Positions 34,951-47,543 of a DNA stretch of 57,656 bases are shown piece by piece. Made by a program: the position numbers and the translations under genes. Positions within the stretch are counted from its first letter, which is position 1; each line of letters opens with the position of its first letter. The notes below the pieces were generated by a model. It was given only the letters and a program-made list of their open reading frames with translations, ran no database searches and had not been told where the DNA came from. This DNA comes from Phoronis australis (lineage: Eukaryota; Phoronida; Phoronidae), in assembly GCA_002633005.1 (NCBI GenBank), contig NMRA01000798.1:64001-121656 (forward strand), given 5' to 3'.

Positions 34951-37456
34951 GACAAAGATTTTTCAATTAATAATGGCAAATTGAAAACAATAGTTGATTT
35001 GCCGATTGTTTGTTAATTTCATTAATGCACGTTTTTCTCTCCGCAATTTACACGAACGCCAATGAAACCCATACCCACACACCAACGACAGTGGGACCTA
35101 CGGATTATCAAAACGCAAGAAAGGTGAAAGAAGGAAATTAAGAAGGTAATCTTACGTTGCTTGCTTGTCTTACTGCATAAGTATAAGTAAGGTACAGCTC
35201 GATACTCCGAAGGTTCACAAGTTCGAACACCCATTACACGACAAAGGCATTATAAGGCCGAAGGTTCACAAATACGACTAAGAAAAGCTAGTTAGCTCGA
35301 AACTAGTCCGGACCAGAAACCAGTGATTCAAAGTCATCAACAGCCGAGCAGCAAAAATTTTGGTGTCGATAAACCAAAAATGTAAATAAATACGGCACCC
35401 CAGTTCAAATTGCCTAACTTTGGATCCTTTAGAGAGGCACAGGCTCTTCGAAGAACTAGTTTCGAACAAATCCTTGCATTCCTGAACGTTTTGCTCAAAA
35501 TCACTGTTCAGAAACTAACGTCATGAATGTTCAAACTTATAGCGTTCGTTAGAATTTCGGAATTGTATGAATCTTCATATTTATGGATTTTAGACTTGCA
35601 AACCTCTTCCGACCCATGAGTACCATGATTTCATAACTCTGTCCACACTCTTTCTCACTTGTAGTTTTCAATTCAGGTCATATAGGGTTCATGGCTTCTT
35701 GGGTATTGATTTCCTTTTAACCTTATTGTAGATTTTTAACGACTTGGCCATTCGTCGAACTGTGGACTTTGGCTGCTAGTATACCATTAACATGCGCCTG
35801 TTGTCGCGAGCTCTGTTACAGTGTACCAAAGGTGCATCAGGGCCATTAACATGAATGGCACCAGAGCCAAAGATATACTGCCGTTCAGCTGTAATCATCG
35901 TGACATGTGTGAACTCATTTGAGCCATCAAACTTGACCGATCACTGGTTTGCCTTGGAAAAGCGAAGTAAAAAATCTACTCGCCAGCTATTCAGGAATAC
36001 GTCTTTATTCATGTAAACGGTATCACACCTGGATTCAGGGCACATTTTCTCAAAACTGAACAGCGGAAGACTTGTAATTGTGTAACTGGGAGATTTTGTC
36101 AATATAAAATACAATATAGGCTCTCGGTTCGGGTCATCTGTATTATATTCCTTCTCGGAAAGCAACTACATTGCTGTATTTCACTTGAGTTGGACTTTTT
36201 CTATAAATAAAAGGATACCAAACCCGGTTTTGGCCCACTGACACACTACTAAAACAGAATTCCCAGCCAGGTCTCTGAATTAACATAATTCTCTGTAATC
36301 TTCGCCGGCCAAGCCTCAAAAGTTTGGATGAAAATTTGAAAACTTCTTACAAATTCTGCTAAACGAGAAAGCGTGACTTACCCTTTTAGCGAATTAAACT
36401 GCAACTGTGGAAAACGCCACCCACTAAGTACCACAACATTCAGTTTATGAGATACAAGTAGGCAGTATGAGTTTTTAGTTGATCCCTGCCTTTAAATTGA
36501 AAGTTTGACACCAAAGATGCATTAGCAGATAAGAGAACGAGGACTGATTGAAATCATCAAAACAAGGTTTAGTATCCTTACAGGACCATGCGGGACGACA
36601 ACGTCACGATCGGTTACATTGCACCAAAGTTTCTGCAGCACTACTAACACGACTGACAACAGAGCTGCCGTTCAGCTGTAAACGTTCCTGAGAAAAAAAG
36701 ATTAAAAATATTTCACACTTCAGTTACAAGTTTGTTGGGACTCGTGTTGCTCTTCGGATTTATAGATTTGTGGACTTGCAAAGCTTCTGAACCATTAAGA
36801 TTGTGATTTCTTACATGCACCTTCGGGCCTCATTTGTATTTGTCAATGGAGGTGCTACAGGTTTTATCGCTTCTAAAGGGTTGATTTCCTTTTCACCGTA
36901 TTGCAGACTTTCTTTAATGACGTGGCCATTTGGCGAACCATATACTTTGGCTGACTAGTAGCCTACACCATTAGCACGCGGTACCTGATGTCACGAGCAG
37001 TGGCAGTATACCAAAGGTACTGCAGGACCACTAAACACGAATGACAAGAGGTATGGTGCAGTTTAGCTGTAAACAACCTGGCAGTTACCAGTTTGTGAGA
37101 CATCAAAATATCATCGAACACTTGTTTACTGGAAAAGCGAATGGAAACTCTACTCGCTGGTCAATCAGGCATCTGTCTTAAATCATGTACACTGTTTCAC
37201 ACCTTATTTCAAGGCTCAGTCTCTCAAAAACGGTAACATTTTTGTAAAAAGGCACATTGGTATTAAGACAACGGTATCAATAACAAGTTCAAAATTTATT
37301 TGACGTGATCTCAGAAACACTGTATTAACAGGGTAGTTTTAAATTATTATCATTTTATTATTGCTTTGTGAACGGTGTTTAAATCATAATATTTGAAGTA
37401 TTACATAAATTTGAATAGATATTTCTGAGATATAAAGCTTCAAATTTAGAGAAATG

Positions 37457-39127
37457 TTAAAGGAGAATGCCACCCGATTTAATTAGGCTTTTTGCCGTCT
37501 TAATCGGTCTATATCCACATCGCCTCGCATACGGTCGACCTTACCTTGCCAAGAGGTGTCGCGTTAACCTGTGAGGAAGGTGAGAAACGACGCTAGCGAC
37601 GTCAGTGGTTCATATGCAGGGTGAATGCCGCTATGTTGCGGTGCATCGTTCCCGCTTGTCTGAATTATGAAACTGCGAAAAAACCGGGTATATCGTTTTT
37701 TTTACTTCCTCGAGAGTCTGAAATGCTTAGGAAGTGGCTCATGGTAGTGAAGAATGAAATGTACGCTGTAAATAGCAAGTATGAGGCCGTGCAGAAACAT
37801 CTCCGTGTCTGTTGCCTGCAGACGTCGACAGTGCCTGACTACTGCCGGCTTACCAAATAACTCCATACGTTCCGTTGTCTTAGCTTGTTCACGGCGCCTC
37901 TCTAGTATTTCTTCGTCACTGTATTCATGTTCGAATTGATAGCCTGTAAAATTTAACGATCCACCTGCGAAGTCGGGACTGATGAGCTCCGTAGCTCGTC
38001 CCAAGTCAGGATTGCGAGTTGCCGTTGGCGTTTATTACTGAGCGTTCTGTTTCATGAGTTATTCTCACCCTAACCAATACTTATATAAAACTGAAACAAA
38101 GTCTGTCTCATTTGATGCAATTTGTAATAACATTGGAGTGTTCGTGAGTGAAAATGATTTGAGAAGCCACTGCAGCAATGAATAAATCACTGCGTTACCA
38201 GCTTTAGGTGCAATAAAACTAATTGACGGGACACCGAGGCCGTGTGAGCTCATAAGTGTTTGCTGGCAGAAACTGTTATGAAACAACTCGATTTTCATCC
38301 CACGGCCAGGTGTTAGGGGAATCTTTATTTACATTTATATTACTCAAATAATGATTGTCAATGTCAACTTCTGCCCTGACGGTGCTGAGGCCAAAGTGGA
38401 ACCCCGCCGAGTGAATTCGCGGCCCCCGACGAGTAAGTAGATTTGCACCAACATAATCACGTGCACATACTTTGGCTCACTAGTATAGTATTTTTTGACT
38501 GGAAGTTTAGTTTCCACTGAAGTTTGGCTGGTTTATGTTCGTGATGTCTGATCAGTTTCCGAGCCACTGGCCGGGATAACGAGTCAATCCGGCCAGCCGC
38601 GACGGGCCTAATCGGGCTCCGAGCCACTGGCCAGGATAACAAGCGTTTTGTGTTTAGAACTCAAAAAATCACAAGTCTAAACAACACAGATCTAGGTTCT
38701 CCTGTCTGTATCTCACGGAAAATACTTCGAAATTATCTCCGAACAGACCCCAAACTCCTGCTACGGACCTCATTGGCCTGCCGAACTTTGTAGGCTACGG
38801 TGTGTCCAAATACCAATAAATCCGTAAGAGCGAAGTAAAACAACACGTTTTTATAAGAACTCTGTGTATTTTCAAGGCTTTTACATCGAAGTTTGATGAT
38901 TTATTGGTGTTAAACGATGGTTTCAAGCGATAAGCTGACACCAGTAACCCGTGTTGTGAACTGCTGAACAGACTGCGTGTGAAACCGATGACGTCACTGG
39001 ATAATTTCAACACCTCCGTCTGCCGTTAGGTGTCAGGTAACGCAACCGTACGTGTCGTTATGGAGTAGAACTATTCGATCTAAATTGATACAAATTAGGT
39101 TGATTTTTGGGTGGCATGCTCCTTTAA
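37457..39127 (+). mobile_element. TTAA-flanked DNA transposon with decayed THAP domain (Kolobok- or P-like)
   Basis: The left end TTAAAGGAGAATGCCACCC (37457-37475) and the right end, reverse complement TTAAAGGAGCATGCCACCC (39109-39127), match at 18 of 19 bases. Removing the element and one TTAA restores array-unit text (GAAATG-TTAA-CGTTTTTTCT), so TTAA is the target duplication. It is 1.67 kb, probably non-autonomous, with a THAP-like ORF near the left end. TTAA target plus THAP points to Kolobok, where both are known; no DDE domain is recognised. A 54-bp duplication (CCGAGCCACTGGCC) sits at about 38560-38640. Confidence 0.75.
37621..37860 (+). pseudogene. THAP-type zinc-finger fragment
   Basis: The frame reads MLRCIVPACLNYETAKKPG, then ISFFLLPRESEMLRKWL. 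This has the THAP layout: Cys-x4-Cys near the N-terminus, Phe-Phe, Pro, then a conserved Trp. The C-terminal Cys-x2-His appears as VCCLQ, so the histidine ligand is replaced by glutamine. The frame ends ~20 residues later, with a TVPDY-like AVPTF box. In THAP transposases this domain binds transposon ends. It is probably a decayed or truncated transposase start. An antisense ORF overlaps it (37702-38004). Confidence 0.6.
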
Positions 39128-39149
39128 CGTTTTTTCTATGGTCATACAG

Positions 39150-39248
39150 GATCTGCACAAGAAGGACCCTGGCTTCACCACCTCTGTCAGTGAACCAAAG
39201 ATGTCGCTGAACTACCAACACAAAATGACACCAGATTCGGAAACATAA
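39150..39248 (+). pseudogene. Array exon-like core, copy 1
   Basis: Acceptor CATACAG ends at 39149. The frame DLHKKDPGFTTSVSEPKMSL continues to a TAA at 39246-39248 (32 codons). No donor at the consensus position. Confidence 0.45.
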
Positions 39249-40674
39249 AAAAAACCCGGCCTGGTGCTGCCTCTTACGGGAGAGCGCGCGCCGTGAGACG
39301 CTGTCTTACCCGGACCATGAAGGACGATGGAGGTGTGTAACTTTCGTTATTGATAACATTTTGGTCTGGGTGACATTTGCAATTATATTTCCCCACCTGT
39401 GACAACTGTGTGGTGTCCAGATCTAATTGTAATTACTTTTAAGTGTTGACTGCATTTTAGTTGCACTGAAGTAATAGTTTTTGAGTCGTGATGACGAACA
39501 TTTACTTCAAATGAATAGATCTTTCCATCCATCAAATCTATTACCATTCCCTGAGCACTGGACGTTTGTTACTTGTCTTGCTGGTACATTCGCGTTGACG
39601 CTAACACTCTTTCTAATCCCGACTAAGAATTGCACAAACATACTAACACAAGTCCTAACATATCAAGAAAGACAGCATAAAAGAGCCCAAATGACGTTCA
39701 AGGTCACAAAATGCATGCTGGATGGTGTTATTTGAATTCCATTGCAGATACAAGTACCGCAACAGATGGAGCTGAGCAGTTCTGTGGTTCATGTTCTCAA
39801 TTACTGCCGTGGAAGGGACAACCCGAATGGCGAATTGAAAACAATAGTTGATTTCTCGATTGTTTGTAAATTTTATTTATCACATTTTTGTTTATTTACT
39901 CGCTATACCCACGCAACAACGAAACGATACGACCCACGGATAACCAAAACTTAAGAAAAAGGGTGGAAGACGAAAATTAGCAACCGGAGACTAAAATTAA
40001 GAAGGTAATAGTGCAGGAAGGCAAATTGTGCGAGCAATGAAAATGTTTTTCATAAGGCCCTATAAGTTCGGAGGTTCCCTAATCTGACAGAAAGAAAAAT
40101 TATTTATTTCAAAACTAGTCCGAAGGTGTACGGGTTCAGAAACCTGTGATTTCAAGTCATCGACAGTGGAGCAGCAAGATTGTAGTGGCGGTAAAGGAAA
40201 ATTTAACAATGTAATTAAATGCACGTGTTTTGGATCGAGAAGCACTAGAATATGAACTTTTCATTTTCGTTTGTGAACAGTGTTTGAATCATAGTATTTT
40301 AAAGTTTTACAGAAATCTGAACAGCTTTTTCTGAGATATAAATCTTCAAAGTTTGAACATAAAAACTTCTTAAATCATATCATTGAATTTTTACGCACTA
40401 AAATGTATAATATTCATTTCACCATATCTTAAATGTCAATTGTCATATATTGTTTGATTCTACTTTATTTCTGTTTCTGTTGACAAAGGACGTTATTACA
40501 TCCGAAAATTTCAGTTGATCCATTCTTGTTGTTTTATTTACCTATTTATATTCTACATTTCGTGAAACAATAGTATCCTTGGGAGGATCTGGATCGCCTT
40601 ATTTAGTTTCAGATTTATTTTCTACGTTATTTATCAAAGTTTGAGAAATGTATATTATTTCTAGGGCTATACAT

Positions 40675-40766
40675 GACCTGAACAAGCAGCACAGTGACCT
40701 CGCTTCCACTGGCAGTGAACCAGAGATGTTCCTGAGCCTCCAACACAAAACTCCAGAGTCGGAAAG
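40675..40766 (+). pseudogene. Array exon-like core, copy 2
   Basis: The frame DLNKQHSDLASTGSEPEMFL runs open for 30 codons and meets a consensus donor AAG|GTAAAC at 40767. The acceptor position reads ACAT instead of ACAG, so this copy has the donor but not the acceptor. Confidence 0.45.
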
Positions 40767-41578
40767 GTAAACAATACCGGAAATTGCCTCTTCCGTGAGG
40801 GCGCGCACCATGGGATGCTGTCTTACCTCATATATGAAGGGCGACAGAGGTGTTTAACTTTCGTTATTGATAACATTCTAGTCTGGTTGAGACTTGCAGT
40901 TACAACGGTGTGGTGCCCATATCGTTGTTATAGATTTTAAGTTTTGGCTGTATTTTTGCTGTACTCTGAGCGTTTTCTGTCGGCTTAGAGACAAGGATTT
41001 TTAATCTGGTAAAATGAAAACAATTGATTTGAAAATTGTTTGAAAATTTTATTAATATACTTTCTTGTCTATTCACACGCCATGCCCATACCCAATCATA
41101 CGCTGCGACTCTAGGATAACAAAAACGGGAGAAGAATGATTTAAGGTGAAAATTATGAAGGTAAATTAAGGTTGCTTGCGTTTCATACTGAATTAACATA
41201 AATAGGGTACAGTTCAATACCTTGAAGGTTGTCAAATGCGTACACATTGTTTGACAAATTAAAGTGTTTTAAAATAGGCAATATCAGGCCGAAAGATCAC
41301 AAATCCGACAAAAAAGAAAAGTTATTGATTCGAAAGTAGTTCGATGATCTAAGAGATCAAAAACCAGGGATTCAAAGTCAACGACAGCGGAGCCGCAAGA
41401 TTTTAGTGGCGGTAAATCAAAATTTGAAAATGTAAATTGGTTGTTTCCCCAAGGCACGTTCTCTTTGAAGAATTGGTTTCAATCAGGCATGTGCATACAA
41501 GTCCTCAAACATTTTGTTTGAAATGACTGTTCAGAACCGCATGTCGTGAAAGTTTGAACTTTCGAACTAAAGGTTTTT

Positions 41579-42060
41579 ATGCGCCCATATATTTATATGT
41601 GGGTGCATTATGCCGTCATCTCTGTCCAACCGGGCGGCGTCCGTCCGGTGGCCCCTAGTGGCAATTTTAGTTTTTTACGTTTACCTCTGTATCTTCGAAG
41701 GTCCTTCACATATTTTCACAAAATTTAGGATATTGGTATTTATTATTGAGACGACGGTATCCTCTTGTTTTCGGATGGATTTGACGTAGTTTGCGCCACC
41801 TAGTGGCCATTTTTACTGTTTTCGAGTCTGTTTTTTAGCGTCCACCCCTCTATCAACCAAACCGCTCTAAGCATGATTGTGAAAATTGGCATGTATGTTC
41901 TTACTATGAAGCGGAAGGTTGACGATCCGACGACTTCGACTACTATGGCGTCTCCTAGTGGCAGTTTTGTTTTTTTGCGCCTATGGCTATATCTCCTAAA
42001 CTGTTTGGAGGATCTTTACTAAATTTAGTAAATGCATTTATATGATGATGACAACAACGG
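41579..42060 (+). repeat. CTCF-motif repeat inserted in the array, with terminal palindrome
   Basis: It starts with an imperfect palindrome (41579-41608: ATGCGCCCATATAT / ATATGTGGGTGCAT) followed by TATGCCGTCATC and a GTCCG-rich lead. Then come sub-unit boxes GGCCCCTAGTGG (about 41650), GCCACCTAGTGG (41795-41806) and a third near 41945. Array text resumes near 42062. Confidence 0.75.
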
Positions 42061-43644
42061 ACGACGAAAATTATGAAGGTAAATTAACTGCTTGCGTTTC
42101 ATCCTTTATTAGTATGAAATAGGGTACAGGTCGAACATTTGAAGGTTCTCAAGTCCTAACGCCCCCAAGACGACCATTGAAAAGTTTTTTTTAAAATTTC
42201 CCTATCAGGCCGAATGCTCACAAATCTGTCAGAGAGGAGAGCAGTTTAGTTCAAAACTAGTTCGAAGATCTGTGAGACCAGAAATCAGCCAGTGATTCGA
42301 AGTCAACGACAGCGGAGATGAAAATTTTAGTGACAGATTGGTGCACACTGCCAAACTTTGTTTGGATAATTTCCCGAGACATTGGCTCCTTGAAGAATTG
42401 GTTTCAAGCAGGCAGGTGCTTACAGATCCGCAAACATTTTACTCGAAATCACTGTTCAGAACCGCCTGTCTTGAACTTTTAGCTTTCGAACTATTGGTCT
42501 TTCGGACGTTTGTGGATCTTCAGATTTATGGATTTGTGGGCTTGCAAACCATTGGAATCATGAGTACCGTTTTTTCATATCTTCGGCTCACACTCTTTCT
42601 CACTTTTAGTTTTCCATTGAGGTCATACAGGTTTCATGGCTTCTAAATTGTTGATTTCCTTTTAACCTTATCATAGATTTTTAGCCACTTCGTCATTCGT
42701 AGAACCGCTGGATTTTGGCTGACCATTAATACCATTATCATGTGGAACATGACGTCGCGAGCAGTGACGCTATACGAAAAAAGCTGCAGAATCACTGACA
42801 CAAATGACACCAGACCCAAAAGGTATGGTACCATTCATTTGTAAACAACTTGGAAGTTACCGGCTTCGACTAAAAGTGTGTACCTTTGGAGTTATAGATT
42901 TTGGAACTTGCAAACATTCAGACCCATGGCTACCGTGATTTCATACCTTCTGCCCACACTCTTTCTCTCTTGTAGTTTTCAATTCAGATCATGTGTGTTC
43001 ATCGCTTCCAGAGTATTGACTTCGTTTGAACCTTATTTTGTTTTTAGGGACGTGGCCTTTCTTGGAACTACTAGTCTTCGGCTGACCTGCATACTATTCA
43101 CATACAGCATCCGATGTTGCAAGCAGTGCCAGTGTAGCAATGGTGCCACAGTAACACTTACACGAGCATCAGAGCAAAAAGGTATTAGGCGTTGATCAGC
43201 TGCAAACCTCCTGGAAGTTACATGTAAAGACTGCATGCGTGTTTTTGAGCCATCAAAACCTCCCCGAGCACTTGTTTGATTTGCAAGTGATGTGAAAAAT
43301 CTACTCGCCTGTCATTCAGGTATCTGTGTTTGTTCATGTACACTGTTTCACACTTGGTTTCTGCGCAAAGTTTCTGCAAACCCGTACAATTTAGCAAAAG
43401 AAAAAGACACATCAACAGTAAAACCACAGCATCAGTAAAGAAATCGAGTTCAATTTGATGAAAGTGCTCCAGAAGTGATCTCAGAAACACCGTTAATGTT
43501 CTAAAACATGATCATTTCATTTTCGTTTCGTGAACGTTGTTTAAATCATAACATTGTAAGATTTTACAAAAATCAGAACATTTATTTCTGAGATATAAAC
43601 TTTCAAACTTAGAGAAATGTAGACCTTCTTCCAGGGTCATGCAG

Positions 43645-43731
43645 GACCTGAACAAGCAGGACCCTGACCTCGTCACCACTGATGGTGAACCAAAGATGTC
43701 GCCAAACCACCAACACAAAATAAAATCATAA
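43645..43731 (+). pseudogene. Array exon-like core, copy 3
   Basis: Acceptor CATGCAG ends at 43644. The frame DLNKQDPDLVTTDGEPKMSP ends at TAA 43729-43731. The donor is lost (CGAAAGAAAA). Confidence 0.45.
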
Positions 43732-44525
43732 CCCGAAAGAAAAAATCCTGGAAAATGCCTCTTCTTTGAGAATGTGCGCCATGAGGTACTGTCTTGCCCG
43801 ATTCATGAAGGACGATGAAAGTGTTTGACACACCACACCCATTCCTCAAATACACACTGCGACCCACGGATAGTCAAGACGGAAGAAGAAGGCTTAAGAC
43901 CAAAAGGTAAATTAACGTTGCTTGCGTTTCATGCTACATTAGCATGAACTGGGTACAGCTCGGTTCTGTGAAGGTTCTGAAGTCTTAACGCCCATAATAC
44001 GTCAAATGAAAATGCATTTAAAATTTCCCTATCAAGCCAAAGGTTCACAAATCTGTCAGGAAGGACAGGTAGTTAGTTTGAAGGTAGTTCGAAAATTGAT
44101 GAGACCAGAAACCAGTGATTCAAAGTCAACGACAGCGGAGCAGCAAAATTTTGTTGGTCGTAAACCATGTAAATAAAAGCAAGATCTCAGTGCACATTGA
44201 CAAAATTTGTTTATATGCTTTAACGAGGCACTGGCTTTTAGAAGAACTGGTTTCAAACAGATGCGTGTTGACACATCGCCAACGTTTTGCTCGAAATCAC
44301 TGTTCAGAAGTGTTTGTCGTGGAAGTTCGATTTTTTAGCTTTAGAACTAAAGGTGTTTCAGACATGTGTGTATCTTCAGACTTATTGATTTGCGGACTTG
44401 GAAACCATTGGAATCACGAATATCGTGATTTCTTACCTTCGTCTCACACTCTTTCTCACTTATAGTTTTCAATTGAGGTCATATAGGTCGCTTTCAAAGA
44501 GTTTATTTTGTTTTTGTTTTAAGGC

Positions 44526-44674
44526 TACCAAATGAATGATGATAAAACTTAGTTGTTTACATGAAACCGGAAGTACAGTATTTATTTGCTGCGGGATTGA
44601 CGTCAATACAAAATGGCGACTGCCATTGGCTTTTAAATCAAAAATACGAAAACTAAAATATATCAATAATAACA
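44526..44674 (-). repeat. 3' LTR of the gypsy element
   Basis: Same motifs as the 5' LTR (TGACGTCA, AAAATGGCGAC, AATAAA on the element strand). It differs by substitutions and small indels, notably a short insertion near GCTGCGGGATTGACG, so the copies have diverged since insertion. Confidence 0.8.
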
Positions 44675-44690
44675 TTACATCTCCCTCCTT
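44675..44690 (-). other. Polypurine tract
   Basis: The minus strand reads AAGGAGGGAGATGTAA directly before the 3' LTR start TGTTATT, the standard position for plus-strand priming. Confidence 0.75.
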
Positions 44691-44974
44691 CAGACGACAC
44701 ACAGTCACATGACAACTATTTAGAATGTCCTTCAGTCTTTGAGAGTTCAAATAAAATGTTCGTATCAACACAGAGCCTCTTGGAACACAAGTCTTTTAGA
44801 ACACACTACTCACTGAGAAATTTCCTTAAGGCACACAAAAACACAAATTCTTTAGGAGGAGAGGTTACTATATAGAATCCAGGCATTGTATAAACACACA
44901 CACTAAATTGATTCGATCAGTCGATCAGGTCTTTTAACACATCGGCCTGAGCGACGAGGAGATCCCGGAGAGAC
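44691..44974 (-). other. Gypsy element 3' untranslated part
   Basis: Between the last pol remnant and the polypurine tract; no ORF. Confidence 0.6.
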
Positions 44975-45508
44975 TTAAGTCATATGCACTACACACTGTT
45001 TAGGAACAACACAAGTAGGTGGCGCATGAGAGGTGTCCTTCGATGGCATGGTTGTTGCTGTAGGATCAGTTGTTATCGGTGGCATCTCCCTAAGATGACG
45101 GCGGTTCCTTCTACAAGCTCCAGACTTAGTCTCAACTAGATATGATCTTGACGTGCTCGCTTCACCGCGGTCGATTCCCGGCTCGGTCCATCCTTTCTCA
45201 TTATCTGTCTTTACTAAGACAGGCTCTACTTGTTGAAGTGGCTTAGCACCATTATGTTGGTTATAGGACATCGAAGATGTCGCCTTGTACTTCTGACCTT
45301 TGGCAAGGATCTGCTCTCAGTTTGGCCATACAGGCTCTAGTGTTGAGGACGGAGCAGGTAGTGTAGTTCTCAAATGTCTTCCTACTGTGAGCTATGATGA
45401 ACTAGCTCCTGTTGGTGCAATCGGGGTGTCTCAGTAGACCATCAAGGCCAGCCAGGGGTCATCTTGGCTCAACGTAGTTTTAGCTGTTTGGACAGCTCTC
45501 TCTGCTTC
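44975..45508 (-). pseudogene. pol: Integrase C-terminal remnant
   Basis: It continues in the integrase frame with EAERAVQTAK directly after the stop, so the catalytic-Glu segment is still readable. Further in-frame stops lie at 45433-45431 (TGA) and 45394-45392 (TAG). The end is a charged tail (SMSYNQHNGAKPL ... VVHMT). Confidence 0.75.
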
Positions 45509-46531
45509 CTAGGAATTAGGAAGATAAGGATTGGTGGTGACATGACGAAAATTGTATTTAGATGCAAACTCTTTGAACTCCGCGTACGTAAATTGTGGAC
45601 CATTGTCAGATACGACCTCGGTTGGGACACCGAATCGAGCGAATACGCCCTTCATGCGGCAGATGACGGCTGTAGCGTTTGTTGAACTGAGGGCGAGAAT
45701 CTCTATGCAACGTGAGTAGTAGTCACACATCACTAGGTAGTTCTTGCTTTTGAAGAAGAACAAATCAACCCCGAGTCGCTGCCATGGACCCTGTGGCAAT
45801 GGAGTTATCATAAGAGGTTCACGCTTTTGGGTTGGCTTCTTCTCTGTACAGTGTCTACACAATTTAGCAGTCCTCTTTAAAGCATTGGTGATACCAGGCC
45901 ACCACACACCTAGCCGTGCTCTCTCGAGACACTTTGTCACTCCCTGATGGCCGTCATAGATTCTGTCAAGTATTTCTGGTCTCATAGAATGGGGAACGAC
46001 GATCCTTGAATTGAAGACAAACATACCATAAGTGACAGACAGTGATGCACGATGTGCATATAGACTCTTAAAGCTTTCAGGAACATCTCTTCCATACCTC
46101 GGCCAACCAGTTAGGGTGTACACAATGGCTGACCTCAGTACTGGATCTTCAGACGTTGCTTTTCGAATATTCATTTTCTTGTCGTGTGTAACTGGCAGGC
46201 TTGACTCGATTGACTGTACATGTAGTTGAATATCTTGGTCAGTTGAAGAATCTTTTAGGGCGAGAGGGCTTCTCGATAACGCATCAGACACATGCATATC
46301 CTGTCCTGGGACTTGTGTCGCTGTGACATCATATCTCATCAGTCTCATTAGAAGCCTCTGGCAGCGTATTGGTACTTCATCCAGGCTCTTGGAGTTGAGA
46401 AGAGGGACAAGAGGCTTGTGGTCGGTATATATTGTGACATTGCTGTGCCCACAGATATAGCGGTCAAACTTTTCGCATGCCCACACACTCGCCAAATATT
46501 CTTTCTCAGTCTGGGCATACTTCTGTTCTCT
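45509..46531 (-). pseudogene. pol: RNase H end and integrase remnant
   Basis: In frame with the preceding ORF after the TAG. TDHKPLVPLL and VSDALSRSPL are the RNase H C-terminus. The integrase follows with the zinc-binding HHCC region (His in DGHQGV, then CRHC) and the catalytic core (GVDLF, VVSDNGPQF). TAG at 45511-45509 falls just before the expected catalytic glutamate. Confidence 0.88.
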
Positions 46532-47478
46532 CTATGTTAGGGTGCGAGAACAAAAGGATATTGGCTTAAGAATGCTGTCCTGCTGCTGTAACAACACACC
46601 AACCAGACCATGAGAACTGGCATCAGCGCTTACAATAATTGGCTTTGTCACATCATAGTAAGACAAGACGGGAGTTGATGCAATAAGCTGTTTCGTCCTT
46701 TTAACTGCTTCTTCTTGGGGCGCATCCCAAGTCCATCGGCGGTCTGACTTCAGTAGATCATTTGGTGGACCGGTGACAGAGTTCAGGTCAGGTAGATATG
46801 AACCAAGGTAGTGTACCATTCCCATGAACTGACGAACTTGAGTGACTGACTTGGGCGGCTGCATTTGTAGGATGGCTGTAACCTTGTGTGGGTCGGCCCG
46901 TATTCCATTCTTACTGAATAGGTAACCTAGGAACTTCAGCTCTTCTTCCCTGTACAAGCATTTATCTTGATTAAGCTTCAGGCCAGCTCGGTGAAGGGTT
47001 TCAATTACCTTTGACAACCTAGCGTCGTGTTCGGCAGCATTCGCACCATACACCAAGATGCCGTCCATATACACAAACACACCGTCCAGGCCCTCTAGCA
47101 CTTCTAGCATTTCCTCATGAAGATTTCAGTGGCAAAGGTGATGCTGAATGGAAGACGACGGAAACAATAACGCCCAAATGGGGTTATAAAAGTAGTTAAG
47201 CCCTGGCTCTCTTCTGCTAGAGGGATCTGGTAGAAACCACTCGCTGCGTCAAGACATGAGGAAATTGTTGCTCCCAGGAGTTTCGAAGTCACATCCTCTA
47301 GGGTTGGCAGGACGAATCTTTCTCGTTGGATGTTCACATTCAACTTCTTTAGATCGACACAGAGTCTGACTTTGCCCGTTTTTTTCAAGACAGGTACCAC
47401 CGGGGCACACCACGGCGTAGAACGAGTTACAACCTTGGTGATTCCAAGTTTGGTAAGACGGTCAATCTCCTCTTTCAC
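46532..47478 (-). pseudogene. pol: Reverse transcriptase and RNase H remnant, catalytic Asp changed
   Basis: Fingers/palm text (RSTPWCAPVVPVLKKTGKVR, DLKKLN, LDAASGFYQIPL) runs to about 47105. There a frameshift moves the coding frame, and the next ORF carries the active-site box as YMDG: the second catalytic Asp is Gly (47062-47060, GGC, one transition from GAC). The connection and RNase H start follow (SADASSHGLVGVLL), ending at an in-frame TAG at 46534-46532. Confidence 0.88.
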
Positions 47479-47543
47479 TTTCTTCTCAAGTGGAAACGGA
47501 GTACGTCGAGCTACGTTTAGGGCATATGACTGGGCATTCTTCT

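Noticed and set aside
39481-39954. ORFs of 70-84 codons in the array
   Set aside because: Not preserved at the same position in the other array copies, unlike the exon-like core.
45464-46229. Plus-strand ORFs over the gypsy pol region
   Set aside because: Shadows of the pol frame on the opposite strand.
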